From Corylus avellana (lineage: Eukaryota; Streptophyta; Magnoliopsida; Fagales; Betulaceae), in assembly GCF_901000735.1 (NCBI RefSeq), contig NC_081545.1:7555540-7619539 (forward strand): a DNA stretch of 64,000 nt, given 5' to 3'. The notes under the pieces are model-generated. The model did no database searches. It was not told where the DNA came from and was given only the letters and a program-made list of their open reading frames with translations. The translations under genes and the position numbers were made by a program. This document shows positions 1 to 9,100 of the stretch, in pieces. The stretch's first letter is position 1, and each line of letters begins with the position of its first letter.

Positions 1-152
1 TCTATAAATTACCTCTGGCAAGTGGCAAGTGGCAACAGGGACGAGGTGGAGATATTAGTATTTAGACCCCTTCCTGGACTCTCTCCCTGAATCCCTCTTG
101 TAATTATTGTTCCTCAGAAGATCTAGCTACTCTGCAAAAATTCTTTGCAGCC
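1..152 (+). promoter_or_regulatory. Core promoter and 5' leader of RLK copy 1
   Basis: The window opens with a TATA-like box (TATAAAT, about positions 3-9) roughly 145 bp before the ATG at 153. This spacing suits a plant core promoter followed by a leader of about 115 nt. Homology with copy 2 starts only near position 103, so this TATA region is not shared with copy 2. The transcription start is inferred from spacing and was not observed. Confidence 0.4.
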
Positions 153-2630
153 ATGGATACCAAGAAGAATCCATGGCTCATGCTTTCTCTTGTCTTCCTC
201 AGCTTATCTCTCAACAACCATCTTTCTCATGGAGCTGACACCATCTCTGCCATCTCTGCCAACCAATCTCTCTCTGGTGACCGAACCATTGTCTCTGCAG
301 GTGGGAGCTTTGAACTGGGTTTCTTCCAAACAGGTAGCTCTTCTAACTACTATATAGGCATGTGGTACAGTCTCAGCAAAGTCTCAACCCGAACCATAGT
401 TTGGGTCGCAAACAGAGATAAACCAGTCTCTGATATAAGTTCTTCTGTATTAAAAATCTCGGGTGGTAATTTGGTTCTCTTCAATGAGTCCCAAATCCCA
501 GTTTGGTCCACAAATTTGACCTCCACCACTTCATCGAGTCCTGTAGAAGCTGTTCTTCTAGATGAAGGAAATCTTGTTGTGAGAGATGGGTCTAATTCAT
601 CAAAATATTTATGGCAAAGTTTTGATAACCCAGCTCATACATGGCTTCCTGGTGGTAAGATTGCATTCAACAAAATTACCAATGAAAAACAACGCCTCAT
701 TTCATGGAAGAATGAGGAGGATCCTGCACCAGGACTCTTCAATCTTGAACTACAGGCAAATACCAGTTCGTATATTATTCTGTGGAATAGGTCCATTCAG
801 TATTGGACTAGTGGAGCTTGGGATGGGAAGATTTTTAGCTTAGTTCCTGAAATGAGGGCCAATTATATCTACAACTTCAGTTATGTTAACAACACAAATG
901 AGAGTTATTTCACCTATTCTCTTTACAATCCTTCCACCATTTCTCGATTCGTGATGGATGTTTCTGGGCAGATTAAGCAGTATACATGGTTAGAAAATAC
1001 CAAACAGTGGAATTTGTTTTGGGTTCAACCGAAAACACAATGTGAGGTTTATGCTTTTTGCGGGGCATTTGGTAGCTGCAACGAAAAATCCTTGCCTTTT
1101 TGTAGCTGTTTAAGAGGTTTTGCTCAGAAGTCGCAGAGCGACTGGAATTTGTCAGATTTTTCTGGTGGGTGCATGAGGAGAACTGCTTTACAGTGTGAGA
1201 ATACCAATCTTACTAATAGACAGGCGGACAGGTTCTTTCAAATGCCCAGCATGGCATTGCCTGTACAACCACAATCTGTTGGGGTTGGAAATGCTGCAGA
1301 ATGTGAATCCACCTGCTTGAATAGCTGCTCTTGCACTGCTTATGCTTATGAAATCAATAATTGTTCAATTTGGGTTGGAGATCTCGTGAATCTGCAACAA
1401 CTCACTGTAGGTGATCCTAATGGGAGAACTCTATATCTCAAACTTGCAGCTTCTGAGTTCTCGAGTAAAAAGAATAATAAGGGGATAATTGTTGGTGCTG
1501 TTGCGGGCTCAGTTGCAGCAGTTCTGCTATGCCTTTTTGTGGTTGTAATCCTTAGAAGAAGGAACAGAGCTGTTGGAACAGGAAAAACAGTAGAGGGTTC
1601 ATTGGTGGCATTTGGGTACAGAGACTTGCAAAATGCGACCAAGAATTTCTCAGACAAGTTGGGGGGAGGAGGCTTTGGTTCTGTTTTCAAAGGGACCTTA
1701 TCCGATTCAACATTCATAGCAGTCAAGAAACTTGAAAGCATCAGCCAAGGAGAGAAGCAATTCCGCACAGAAGTCAGTACAATCGGGACAATCCAACATG
1801 TAAATCTTGTTCGGCTTCGTGGGTTCTGCTCTGAAGGTGATAGAAAGTTGCTGGTCTATGATTATATGCCAAATGGCTCATTAGAATCTCATCTTTTCCA
1901 TGAAAAGTTTTTGGACTGGAAAACAAGATACCAGATTGCTATTGGAACAGCTAGAGGGTTGACTTATCTCCACGAGAAGTGCAGAGAGTGCATCATACAC
2001 TGTGACATAAAACCAGAAAACATTCTTCTTGATGCTTATTTATGTCCAAAAGTGGCAGATTTTGGCCTGGCCAAGCTTGTTGGGCGTGAGTTCAGTCGAG
2101 TCCTGACAACCATGAGAGGCACAAGAGGTTATCTTGCTCCGGAGTGGATTTCAGGGGTGGCCATTACAGCCAAGGCTGATGTTTACAGCTATGGAATGAT
2201 GCTTTTCGAATTTGTCTCGGGAAGGAGAAACTCTGAGCCATCAGCAGATGGCAAAACTGGATTCTTCCCAACTCGGGCTGCAAGCCTCTTAGCTGAAGGG
2301 GGTGATGTCCTTAGCCTATTAGATCCCAGGTTGGAAGGAAACGCTGATGCAGAAGAGATCACAAGAGTTTGTAAAGTTGCTTGTTGGTGCGTCCAAGATG
2401 ATGAAACTAACAGGCCGACGATGGGTCAGGTAGTTCAAATCCTTGAGGGAGTTTTAGATGTGAACCTGGCCCCGATTCCAAGATCTCTCCAAGTATTTGC
2501 TGACAACCAGGAGCACATAGTTTTCTTCACTGAGTCATCCTCAAGCCAAAGTTCACAGGCACGGAGCAACGCTTCAGCTACTTCCTCTCAGTCGAAGAGT
2601 GGCGTGTCATCGACGAGTTCAAAGTCTTGA
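153..2630 (+). CDS. G-type lectin S-receptor-like Ser/Thr kinase, copy 1 (At2g19130-like)
   Basis: This is an intact intronless frame of 825 residues, the usual size for SD-2 type receptor kinases. In order it shows a signal peptide (about 1-27), a bulb-type lectin domain (about 30-150), an S-locus glycoprotein region (about 205-315), a Cys-rich PAN/apple domain (about 340-425), a membrane helix (about 443-466) followed by an Arg-rich stop-transfer stretch, and a kinase domain. The kinase has a glycine loop (LGGGGFG, about 502-508), the ATP-binding Lys525, HCD with catalytic Asp618, and DFG at 636-638. Cys replaces Arg in the HRD motif, so it is a non-RD kinase, a class often linked to innate immunity. 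A Ser-rich tail ends the protein. The role is inferred to be plasma-membrane perception of an unknown ligand with cytosolic Ser/Thr phosphorylation. The start is the first ATG before the signal peptide and is conserved in all four copies. Confidence 0.95.
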   Translation: MDTKKNPWLMLSLVFLSLSLNNHLSHGADTISAISANQSLSGDRTIVSAGGSFELGFFQTGSSSNYYIGMWYSLSKVSTRTIVWVANRDKPVSDISSSVLKISGGNLVLFNESQIPVWSTNLTSTTSSSPVEAVLLDEGNLVVRDGSNSSKYLWQSFDNPAHTWLPGGKIAFNKITNEKQRLISWKNEEDPAPGLFNLELQANTSSYIILWNRSIQYWTSGAWDGKIFSLVPEMRANYIYNFSYVNNTNESYFTYSLYNPSTISRFVMDVSGQIKQYTWLENTKQWNLFWVQPKTQCEVYAFCGAFGSCNEKSLPFCSCLRGFAQKSQSDWNLSDFSGGCMRRTALQCENTNLTNRQADRFFQMPSMALPVQPQSVGVGNAAECESTCLNSCSCTAYAYEINNCSIWVGDLVNLQQLTVGDPNGRTLYLKLAASEFSSKKNNKGIIVGAVAGSVAAVLLCLFVVVILRRRNRAVGTGKTVEGSLVAFGYRDLQNATKNFSDKLGGGGFGSVFKGTLSDSTFIAVKKLESISQGEKQFRTEVSTIGTIQHVNLVRLRGFCSEGDRKLLVYDYMPNGSLESHLFHEKFLDWKTRYQIAIGTARGLTYLHEKCRECIIHCDIKPENILLDAYLCPKVADFGLAKLVGREFSRVLTTMRGTRGYLAPEWISGVAITAKADVYSYGMMLFEFVSGRRNSEPSADGKTGFFPTRAASLLAEGGDVLSLLDPRLEGNADAEEITRVCKVACWCVQDDETNRPTMGQVVQILEGVLDVNLAPIPRSLQVFADNQEHIVFFTESSSSQSSQARSNASATSSQSKSGVSSTSSKS

Positions 2631-3500
2631 GAGCAATCAAATGAAGACACCTTGAGCTCTTATATGTTTGGTAAATAATCTGTTTTCTCATTTTTGTTCT
2701 TTTAAATTTGTGTCCTAATAACTGTTATATATAGCTTATATTTTTCTGGTAGGAGTGTTTGTGTATTCCATGGAAGCATTGCTTCAAAATAACAAATAAT
2801 GCAATTGGCTATGGCTTCTGGTGTTGTTATTTGTGGTTATTCAGTATATCATCTAATCATCTCTATTACTTTGTTAATTGTTATGGTTCACGCTAGCAAA
2901 TTAATGGAGGACAGCATGTTTATTATAGGGTTTGTGTTCAGAATTCTGGAAAATATTAGGGAATATAGGGTGTCAATAGGGTAAGGAAAGAGATTTGGTT
3001 TGGAGGGGAAACAAGGAAGGGAAATCAAGTCCCTCAATGGCTGTTCTGGGCTGTGAACTGTAAATCAGGAAGTGTGGCATTTATGGTTTTGTGAGCTTGG
3101 AGGCTAATAAAAGTTGTACTGCATATTTGAAAGAATTCAATTTTTTTTTTTTTTTTTTCTGGAATACCATGCGAGTACGATAACAAAGCAGAGCTGATGC
3201 ATTGACCTGGAAGACACATTTACAACATTCTTTGGCTTTGAACGTTTCAAAACCTACGATTTTAGTTAACTACTTTTCAAAACTTGTATCCAACAGTTTA
3301 TCTAAATTTCTTCTATATTTGATTAAAATAATAGTTTTTAAAATTTTTCATTCAAACAATAACCAGACGAATTACTGCAAATTAGACGAAATTGCAAATT
3401 GAAAATCGCCAAAATTCCCCTTCAACTACGAATCGCAAATCGCCCTACCCTTCACTCAACCATATATAATAACGCGTCTGCCATCATCATATTCTTCCTA
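2631..3500 (+). other. Downstream flank and presumed 3' UTR of RLK copy 1
   Basis: The first 850 bp or so after the stop are conserved after all four RLK copies (8671-9540, 41640-42020, 49876-50820). A presumed 3' UTR and terminator were therefore carried with the gene in each duplication. No polyadenylation site can be fixed from sequence alone. The block contains a T-run at 3141-3159 that varies in length between copies. Confidence 0.55.
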
Positions 3501-4231
3501 ATCAACGAAGGCAACACGTGGTGCCGCCTGCTGAGCCTGCACCAAATCTCCTTCAAGAACGTTGTGAAAGTAGTGGCCTTCAGCCCTTGGGTCCTGCATG
3601 GCCGTCGTCGCCAGCAAGCTACACTGGATCTCGTTCAGGAACACTGTGAGCAGCTCAACCATCATCGCTCAGCCAAGGCAGCATTGCTATGTTGCGGGAA
3701 AGAAACGTTAAAAAAGAGAGAAAGAAGAGAAATGTTAAAATAACAAGGAACAATATTGAGAGAAGAAAAAGCAAGCGCATGAACATGGAGTGAGACAAAT
3801 AGCTATCCATGATCTTTTACTATGTTTTTCGCTATTTAATTTGACAAAGGCCAGAACTACAAGTGAAGGGCTTTTATAGCCTACAGACTCCAAATGGGAT
3901 TTAAAAAAAGTGTACTCAGATGCTTCCATTATTGAGTGCAATATGATTTCACACCATGTCACATGAAGGCCATAGCTGTTGTGGTGGTTTAACTTTCTCA
4001 CTTTTTATCAAGTACGTCTTCTTTTTCCATTGCTTGTGCTTTTCTACGTCTTCCACTTACTAGTTAAGTGGCGACAATGCGTTTTGGAAAAAGATCCGAA
4101 AATGGGGGCTAGAAGATGACGAAAAGACTCGGAAAGTTGTTGACCAATAACCACAACGTGTTATAGACAAAATCGGAACAATCCAATAATCATCGGTACC
4201 CTTATGGCCGATTTAGGATTTCGTTATAGAG

Positions 4232-4620
4232 CTTAAAAAGTACTTTTAGTATCTAAAATGTTTTGTCAAACAAGAATTGGCATGTTTGGTAAAAAATTCT
4301 AAAAGTACTTCTTTGACTTTTTTTACTTTGAAAATGGCTAAAATACACTTTTGGCAAAAGTTAAAAAATGAAGCTTTTGCTAAAAACATGCTTTTTGACT
4401 TGGGACATATTTACGATTGCGATTAAGAGGCCTGCAAGTGCTTTTAACACTAAAAAAATCTGTTTGAAGAAAAAAATATTCGTTTGGTAAAAAAAAATTA
4501 AGTGCTTTTAAGGGTAAAAAAAGCCTAAAAATAACAAAAGTGCACTTTTGACAAAAGCTTAAAAATGAAGTTTTTGCAAAAAAAACGCTTTTTGACTTAA
4601 ATCTCTATTTCTTAGACGCA
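4232..4620. repeat. Two diverged tandem units of about 200 bp, MITE-like, in unit A
   Basis: Two related stretches (about 4232-4405 and 4436-4605) each have short inverted motifs such as AAAAGTGCTTTT and CTTTTGGCAAAAG and end in CTTTTTGACTT. The same pair lies at 10265-10640 in unit B. The motif GTTTGGGATTGCG beside the unit B pair also occurs in the foldback repeat near 13031-13302. This suggests an old non-autonomous DNA transposon, but no target duplication was found. Confidence 0.4.
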
Positions 4621-5107
4621 AGTTCAAACAAGTTCTTAAAAGCTCTATACCTTAAACGCAATTCTAAACATGCTCTTAGTATATGAATAATCTCATAGTC
4701 GAGTGAGTGGGAGTTATCGCCAAGTAGGGTGTTAATAAGGAGTTTTACTCCAAGTCTAATTCTTGTAGGCACGATTTGAAATCACTCTCACCTTTTAAAA
4801 ATCAACCTTCCATGCTTAGTTTTATAGACTTTCATTGTTTAATTAGTATCTCTTAGAGTACTCGCATTAGATTAGCCATATTAAACTTTTATGCAAAATG
4901 GCTAAGTAAATGAGTAAAAGTGTCCCCACATAGATTAGCCATCTAAAGTGCATTTTAGATGCATTTATGAACAGTATCATATATGCTAGATGATATCTAT
5001 ATGATTTATTTGCTATTTCTCTCTCTCCCTCTCTCTTTCTTTAACATTTTCTTCTTTCTTTTCATTTTTTTTTTCTTCTTTCCCTCCAACGATTTTTTCC
5101 TCTCCCA

Positions 5108-5135
5108 GCTCTCTCTCTCTCTCTCTCTCTCTCTC
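5108..5135. repeat. (CT)n microsatellite
   Basis: An uninterrupted CT dinucleotide tract lies in the downstream part of unit A. The matching tract in unit B (about 11150-11165) is shorter, so it varies in length between the paralogous blocks. Confidence 0.8.
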
Positions 5136-5422
5136 CTTTCGTGCAACGATTTTTGTCATTGATTATTAACATACTTGTGTGTAGATACACATCCTTGCAC
5201 ATTGCACCTAAATATATTAGCTTAAGAAGGAACTAGCTAGAGACACTAAAAAAAAAAGGCCAATTAGTGACTTTTTGAAAAACATCGCCTTTCACGCTTG
5301 AATAGAAATGTTTGAAGAGTGTGTTACTATTTAAATGTCTCTAATTTTGAAAATATGGGCGCTCAAAATTTACATTTATAACAATTTCCCACACCTAAAA
5401 ACTTCAAAATTTTTCTATCTTT

Positions 5423-5463
<41 letters not shown>
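5423..5463. repeat. (CA)n(TA)n compound microsatellite
   Basis: A CA tract runs directly into a TA tract. It marks the point where homology between the two tandem units ends. In unit B the same place (about 11457-11470) has only a short CA run. Confidence 0.85.
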
Positions 5464-5464
<1 letters not shown>

Positions 5465-5569
5465 GTGATATATAGTTTGGCAATAAAGAGTTCAAGATCG
5501 TAAATGAATTCGCGACTATTTCTAACTAATAATGCTATCAGGGCTACAGTTGAGAATTTATCTTTTAAA

Positions 5570-5983
5570 TCAAATATTAAAAAAAAAAAAGAAAAAGAGG
5601 GAGAACGCCGGGTGGTTCCAGCTCGAGCTCGAGGTCGAATACGTAATGGTCCTGCCATCTCTTCCAAAAAAAAAAAAAAAAAGGAACTGGGAGGTGAGCT
5701 TTGGGGTGGCTCCACCACCCCTCATGGGGTCGTGGTTTCACCACCATACGGCCGCTAAGTGGGGTGGGTCTAAACCACCCTCAGCCCCCTTTGGGGTGGT
5801 CCCACCCACCCCAAATGCACCCGCTCCCTTTTTTTTTTTAGCTGGGTACGACCACCCTCTACACGGGGTGGTTCACTCCACCCCCAGAGTCAATAGTGGC
5901 CTCCAGCCATCTTGGCTAAAATGGGAGTGGTCCCCCACACCCCATTGGCCAAGGGGTGGCTGGAACCACCCCAGCTGCTCTCC

Positions 5984-6018
<35 letters not shown>

Positions 6019-6142
6019 TTTGATTTAAAAAAAAAAAAATTAAGATAAAAAAATCAATTTCTGCTGCCACGTGTCAATTGGCACTGTAGCTGGAACGGTG
6101 CCGTTCCAGCTACAGTGCGGGGCTCTTCCCTCGCCAAACATA
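5570..6142. repeat. GC-rich GGGTGG/CCACCC repeat ending in a near-perfect palindrome
   Basis: This stretch is unlike its AT-rich surroundings. GGGGTGG and CCACCCC motifs alternate in both orientations with A- and T-runs, giving many local hairpins. It ends with a 17-bp inverted repeat around a 2-nt spacer (arms 6082-6098 and 6101-6117). Related GC-rich motifs occur at 11505-11590, 27763-27785 and 44475-44960, so the family is dispersed. It is absent from the duplicated unit and lies exactly between units A and B. I infer a transposon or transposon terminus but cannot assign a superfamily. Confidence 0.55.
6082..6117. repeat. 36-bp near-perfect palindrome upstream of RLK copy 2
   Basis: The arms 6082-6098 and 6101-6117 are exact reverse complements of 17 bp, separated by TG. 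The palindrome is 76 bp before the ATG of copy 2. An in-frame ATG at 6115 overlaps its right end. It may be a transposon terminus; in a transcript it would form a strong hairpin in the 5' leader. Confidence 0.85.
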
Positions 6143-9100
6143 GCTATTGTTCCTCAGAAGATCTAGCTACTCTGCTAAAATTCTTTGCAGCCATGGATAC
6201 CAAGAAGAATCCATGGCTCATGCTTTCTCTTGTCTTCCTGAGCTTCTCTCTCAACAACCATCTTTCCCATGGAGCTGACACCATCTCTGCCATCTCTGCC
6301 AACCAATCTCTCTCTGGTGACCAAACCCTTGTCTCTGCAGGTGGGAGCTTTGTACTGGGTTTCTTCAAACCAGGTAACTCTTCTAACTACTATATAGGCA
6401 TGTGGTACAGTCTCAGCAAAGTCTCAACCCAAACCATAGTTTGGGTGGCAAACAGAGATAAACCAGTCTCTGATAAAAGTTCTTCTGTATTAAGAATCTC
6501 GGATGATAATTTGGTTCTCTTCAATGAGTCCCAGATCCCAGTTTGGTCCACAAATTTGACCTCCAACACTTCATCAAGTCCTGTAGAAGCTGTTCTTCGA
6601 GATGATGGAAATCTTGTTGTGAGAGATGGGTCTAATTCATCAAAATATTTATGGCAAAGTTTTGATTACCCAACTGATACATGGCTTCCTGGTGGTAAGA
6701 TTGCATTCAAAAAAATTACCAATGAAAACCAACGCGTCTTTTCATGGAAGAATGAGGAGGATCCTGCACCAGGACTCTTCAATCTTCAGCCAGAGGCAGA
6801 TACCATTATCTATATTATTCTGTGGAATAGGTCCATTCAGTATTGGACTAGTGGACCTTGGGATGGGAAGATTTTTAGCTTAATTCCTGAATTGAACTCC
6901 AATTATATCTGCAACTTCAGTTATGTTAACAACACAAATGAGAGTTATTTCACCTATTCTGTTTACGATCCTTCCATCATTTCTCGATTCGTGATGGATG
7001 TTTCTGGGCAGATTAAGCAACTGACCTGGCTAAACAATACCAATATGTGGAATATGTTTTGGTCTCAACCGAAAACACAATGCGAGGTTTATGATTTTTG
7101 CGGGGCTTTTGGTAGCTGCAACCCAAATTCCTTGCCTTTTTGTAGCTGCTTGAAAGGCTTTGTTCCTAAGTCGCAGAACGAATGGAATTTATTGGATTAT
7201 TCTGGTGGGTGCATGAGGATAACCACTTTACAGTGTAAAAATACCAATGTTACTAATAGGCTCGAGGACAGGTTTTTACCAATGCCCAGCATGGCATTGC
7301 CTGTACAACCACAATCCGTTGGGGTTGGAAATGCTGCAGAATGTGAATCCACCTGCTTGAATAACTGCTCTTGCACTGCTTATGCATATGAAAGCAACAA
7401 TTGTTCATTTTGGGTTGGAGATCTCTTGAATCTGAAACAACTCTCAGGAGATGATCATAATGGGAGAACTCTAAATCTCAAACTTGCAGCTTCTGAGTTC
7501 TCAAGTAAAAAGAATAATAAGGGGATACTTGTTGGTGCTGTTGCGGGCTCAGTTGCAGCAGTTCTGCTAGGCCTTTTTGTGGTTGTAATCCTTAGAAGAA
7601 GGAACAGAGCTGTTGGAACAGGAAAAACAGTAGAGGGTCCATTGGTTGCATTTGGGTACAGAGACTTGCAAAATGCGACCAAGAATTTCTCAGACAAGTT
7701 GGGGGGAGGAGGCTTTGGTTCTGTTTTCAAAGGGACCTTATCCGATTCAACATTCATAGCAGTCAAGAAACTTGAAAGCATCAGCCAAGGAGAGAAGCAA
7801 TTCCGCACAGAAGTCAGTACAATCGGGACAATCCAACATGTAAATCTTGTTCGGCTTCGTGGGTTCTGCTCTGAAGGTGCTAGAAAGTTGCTGGTCTATG
7901 ATTATATGCCGAATGGCTCATTAGAATCTCATCTTTTCCATGAAAAGTTTTTGGACTGGAAAACAAGATACCAGATTGCTATTGGAACAGCTAGAGGGTT
8001 GACTTATCTCCACGAGAAGTGCAGAGAGTGCATCATACACTGTGACATAAAACCAGAAAACATCCTTCTTGATGCCTATTTATGTCCTAAAGTGGCAGAT
8101 TTTGGCCTGGCCAAGCTTGTTGGGCGTGAGTTCAGCCGAGTCCTGACAACCATGAGAGGCACAAGAGGTTATCTTGCTCCGGAGTGGATTTCAGGGGTGG
8201 CCATTACGGCCAAGGCTGATGTTTACAGCTATGGAATGATGCTTTTCGAATTTGTCTCGGGAAGGAGAAACTCTGAGCCTTCAGCAGATGGCAAAACTGG
8301 ATTCTTCCCAACTCGGGCTGCAAGCCTCTTAGCTGAAGGGGGTGATGTCCTTAGCCTATTAGATCCCAGGTTAGAAGGAAACGCTGATGCAGAAGAGATC
8401 ACAAGAGTTTGTAAAGTTGCTTGTTGGTGCGTCCAAGATGATGAAACTAACAGGCCGACGATGGGTCAGGTAGTTCAAATCCTTGAGGGTGTTTTAGATG
8501 TGAACCCGGCCCCGATTCCAAGATCTCTCCAAGTATTTGCTGACAACCAGGAGCACATAGTTTTCTTCACTGAGTCATCCTCAAGCCAAAGTTCACAGGC
8601 ACGGAGCAACGCTTCAGCTACTTCCTCTCAGTCGAAGAGTGGCGTGTCATCGACGAGTTCAAAGTCTTGAGAGCAATCAAATGAAGACACCTTGAGCTCT
8701 TATATGTTTGGTAAATAATCTGTTTTCTCATTTTTGTTCTTTTAAATTTGTGTCCTAATAACTGTTATATATAGCTTATATTTTTCTGGTAGGAGTGTTT
8801 GTGTATTCCATGGAAGCATTGCTTCAAAATATCAAATAATGCAATTGGCTATGGCTTCTGGTGTTGTTATTTGTGGTTATTGAGTATATCATCTAACCAT
8901 CTCTATTACTTTGTTAATTGTTATGGTTCACGCTAGCAAATTTAATGGAGGACAGCATGTTTATTATAGGGTTTGTGTTCAGAATTCTGGAAAATATTAG
9001 GGAATTTAGGGTGTCAATAGGGTAAGGAAAGAGATTTGGTTTGGAGGGGAAACAAGGAAGGGAAATCAATTCCCTAAATGGCTGTTCTGGGCTGTGATCT

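Larger units (their letters stand above)
103..5440. repeat. Tandem segmental duplication, unit A
   Basis: This block matches 6143-11475 collinearly, offset by about 6,040 bp. It covers the end of the 5' leader, RLK copy 1 and about 2.8 kb of downstream DNA. By eye the non-coding 3' part differs by about 1-3 percent, including small indels. It ends at a (CA)n(TA)n microsatellite at 5423-5463. No other gene was recognised in 2631-5440. Open frames near 3399-3743 and 3735-4001 are short and resemble no family I know. Confidence 0.9.

Noticed and set aside
3399..4001. Short open frames downstream of RLK copies 1 and 2 (also 9239-9994)
   Set aside because: They are not conserved in the same frame between the duplicated units and resemble no family known to me.
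6115..6192. N-terminal extension of RLK copy 2 from the upstream ATG
   Set aside because: The 26 extra codons lie in a palindrome and in DNA not shared with other copies, and would place residues before a conserved signal peptide.
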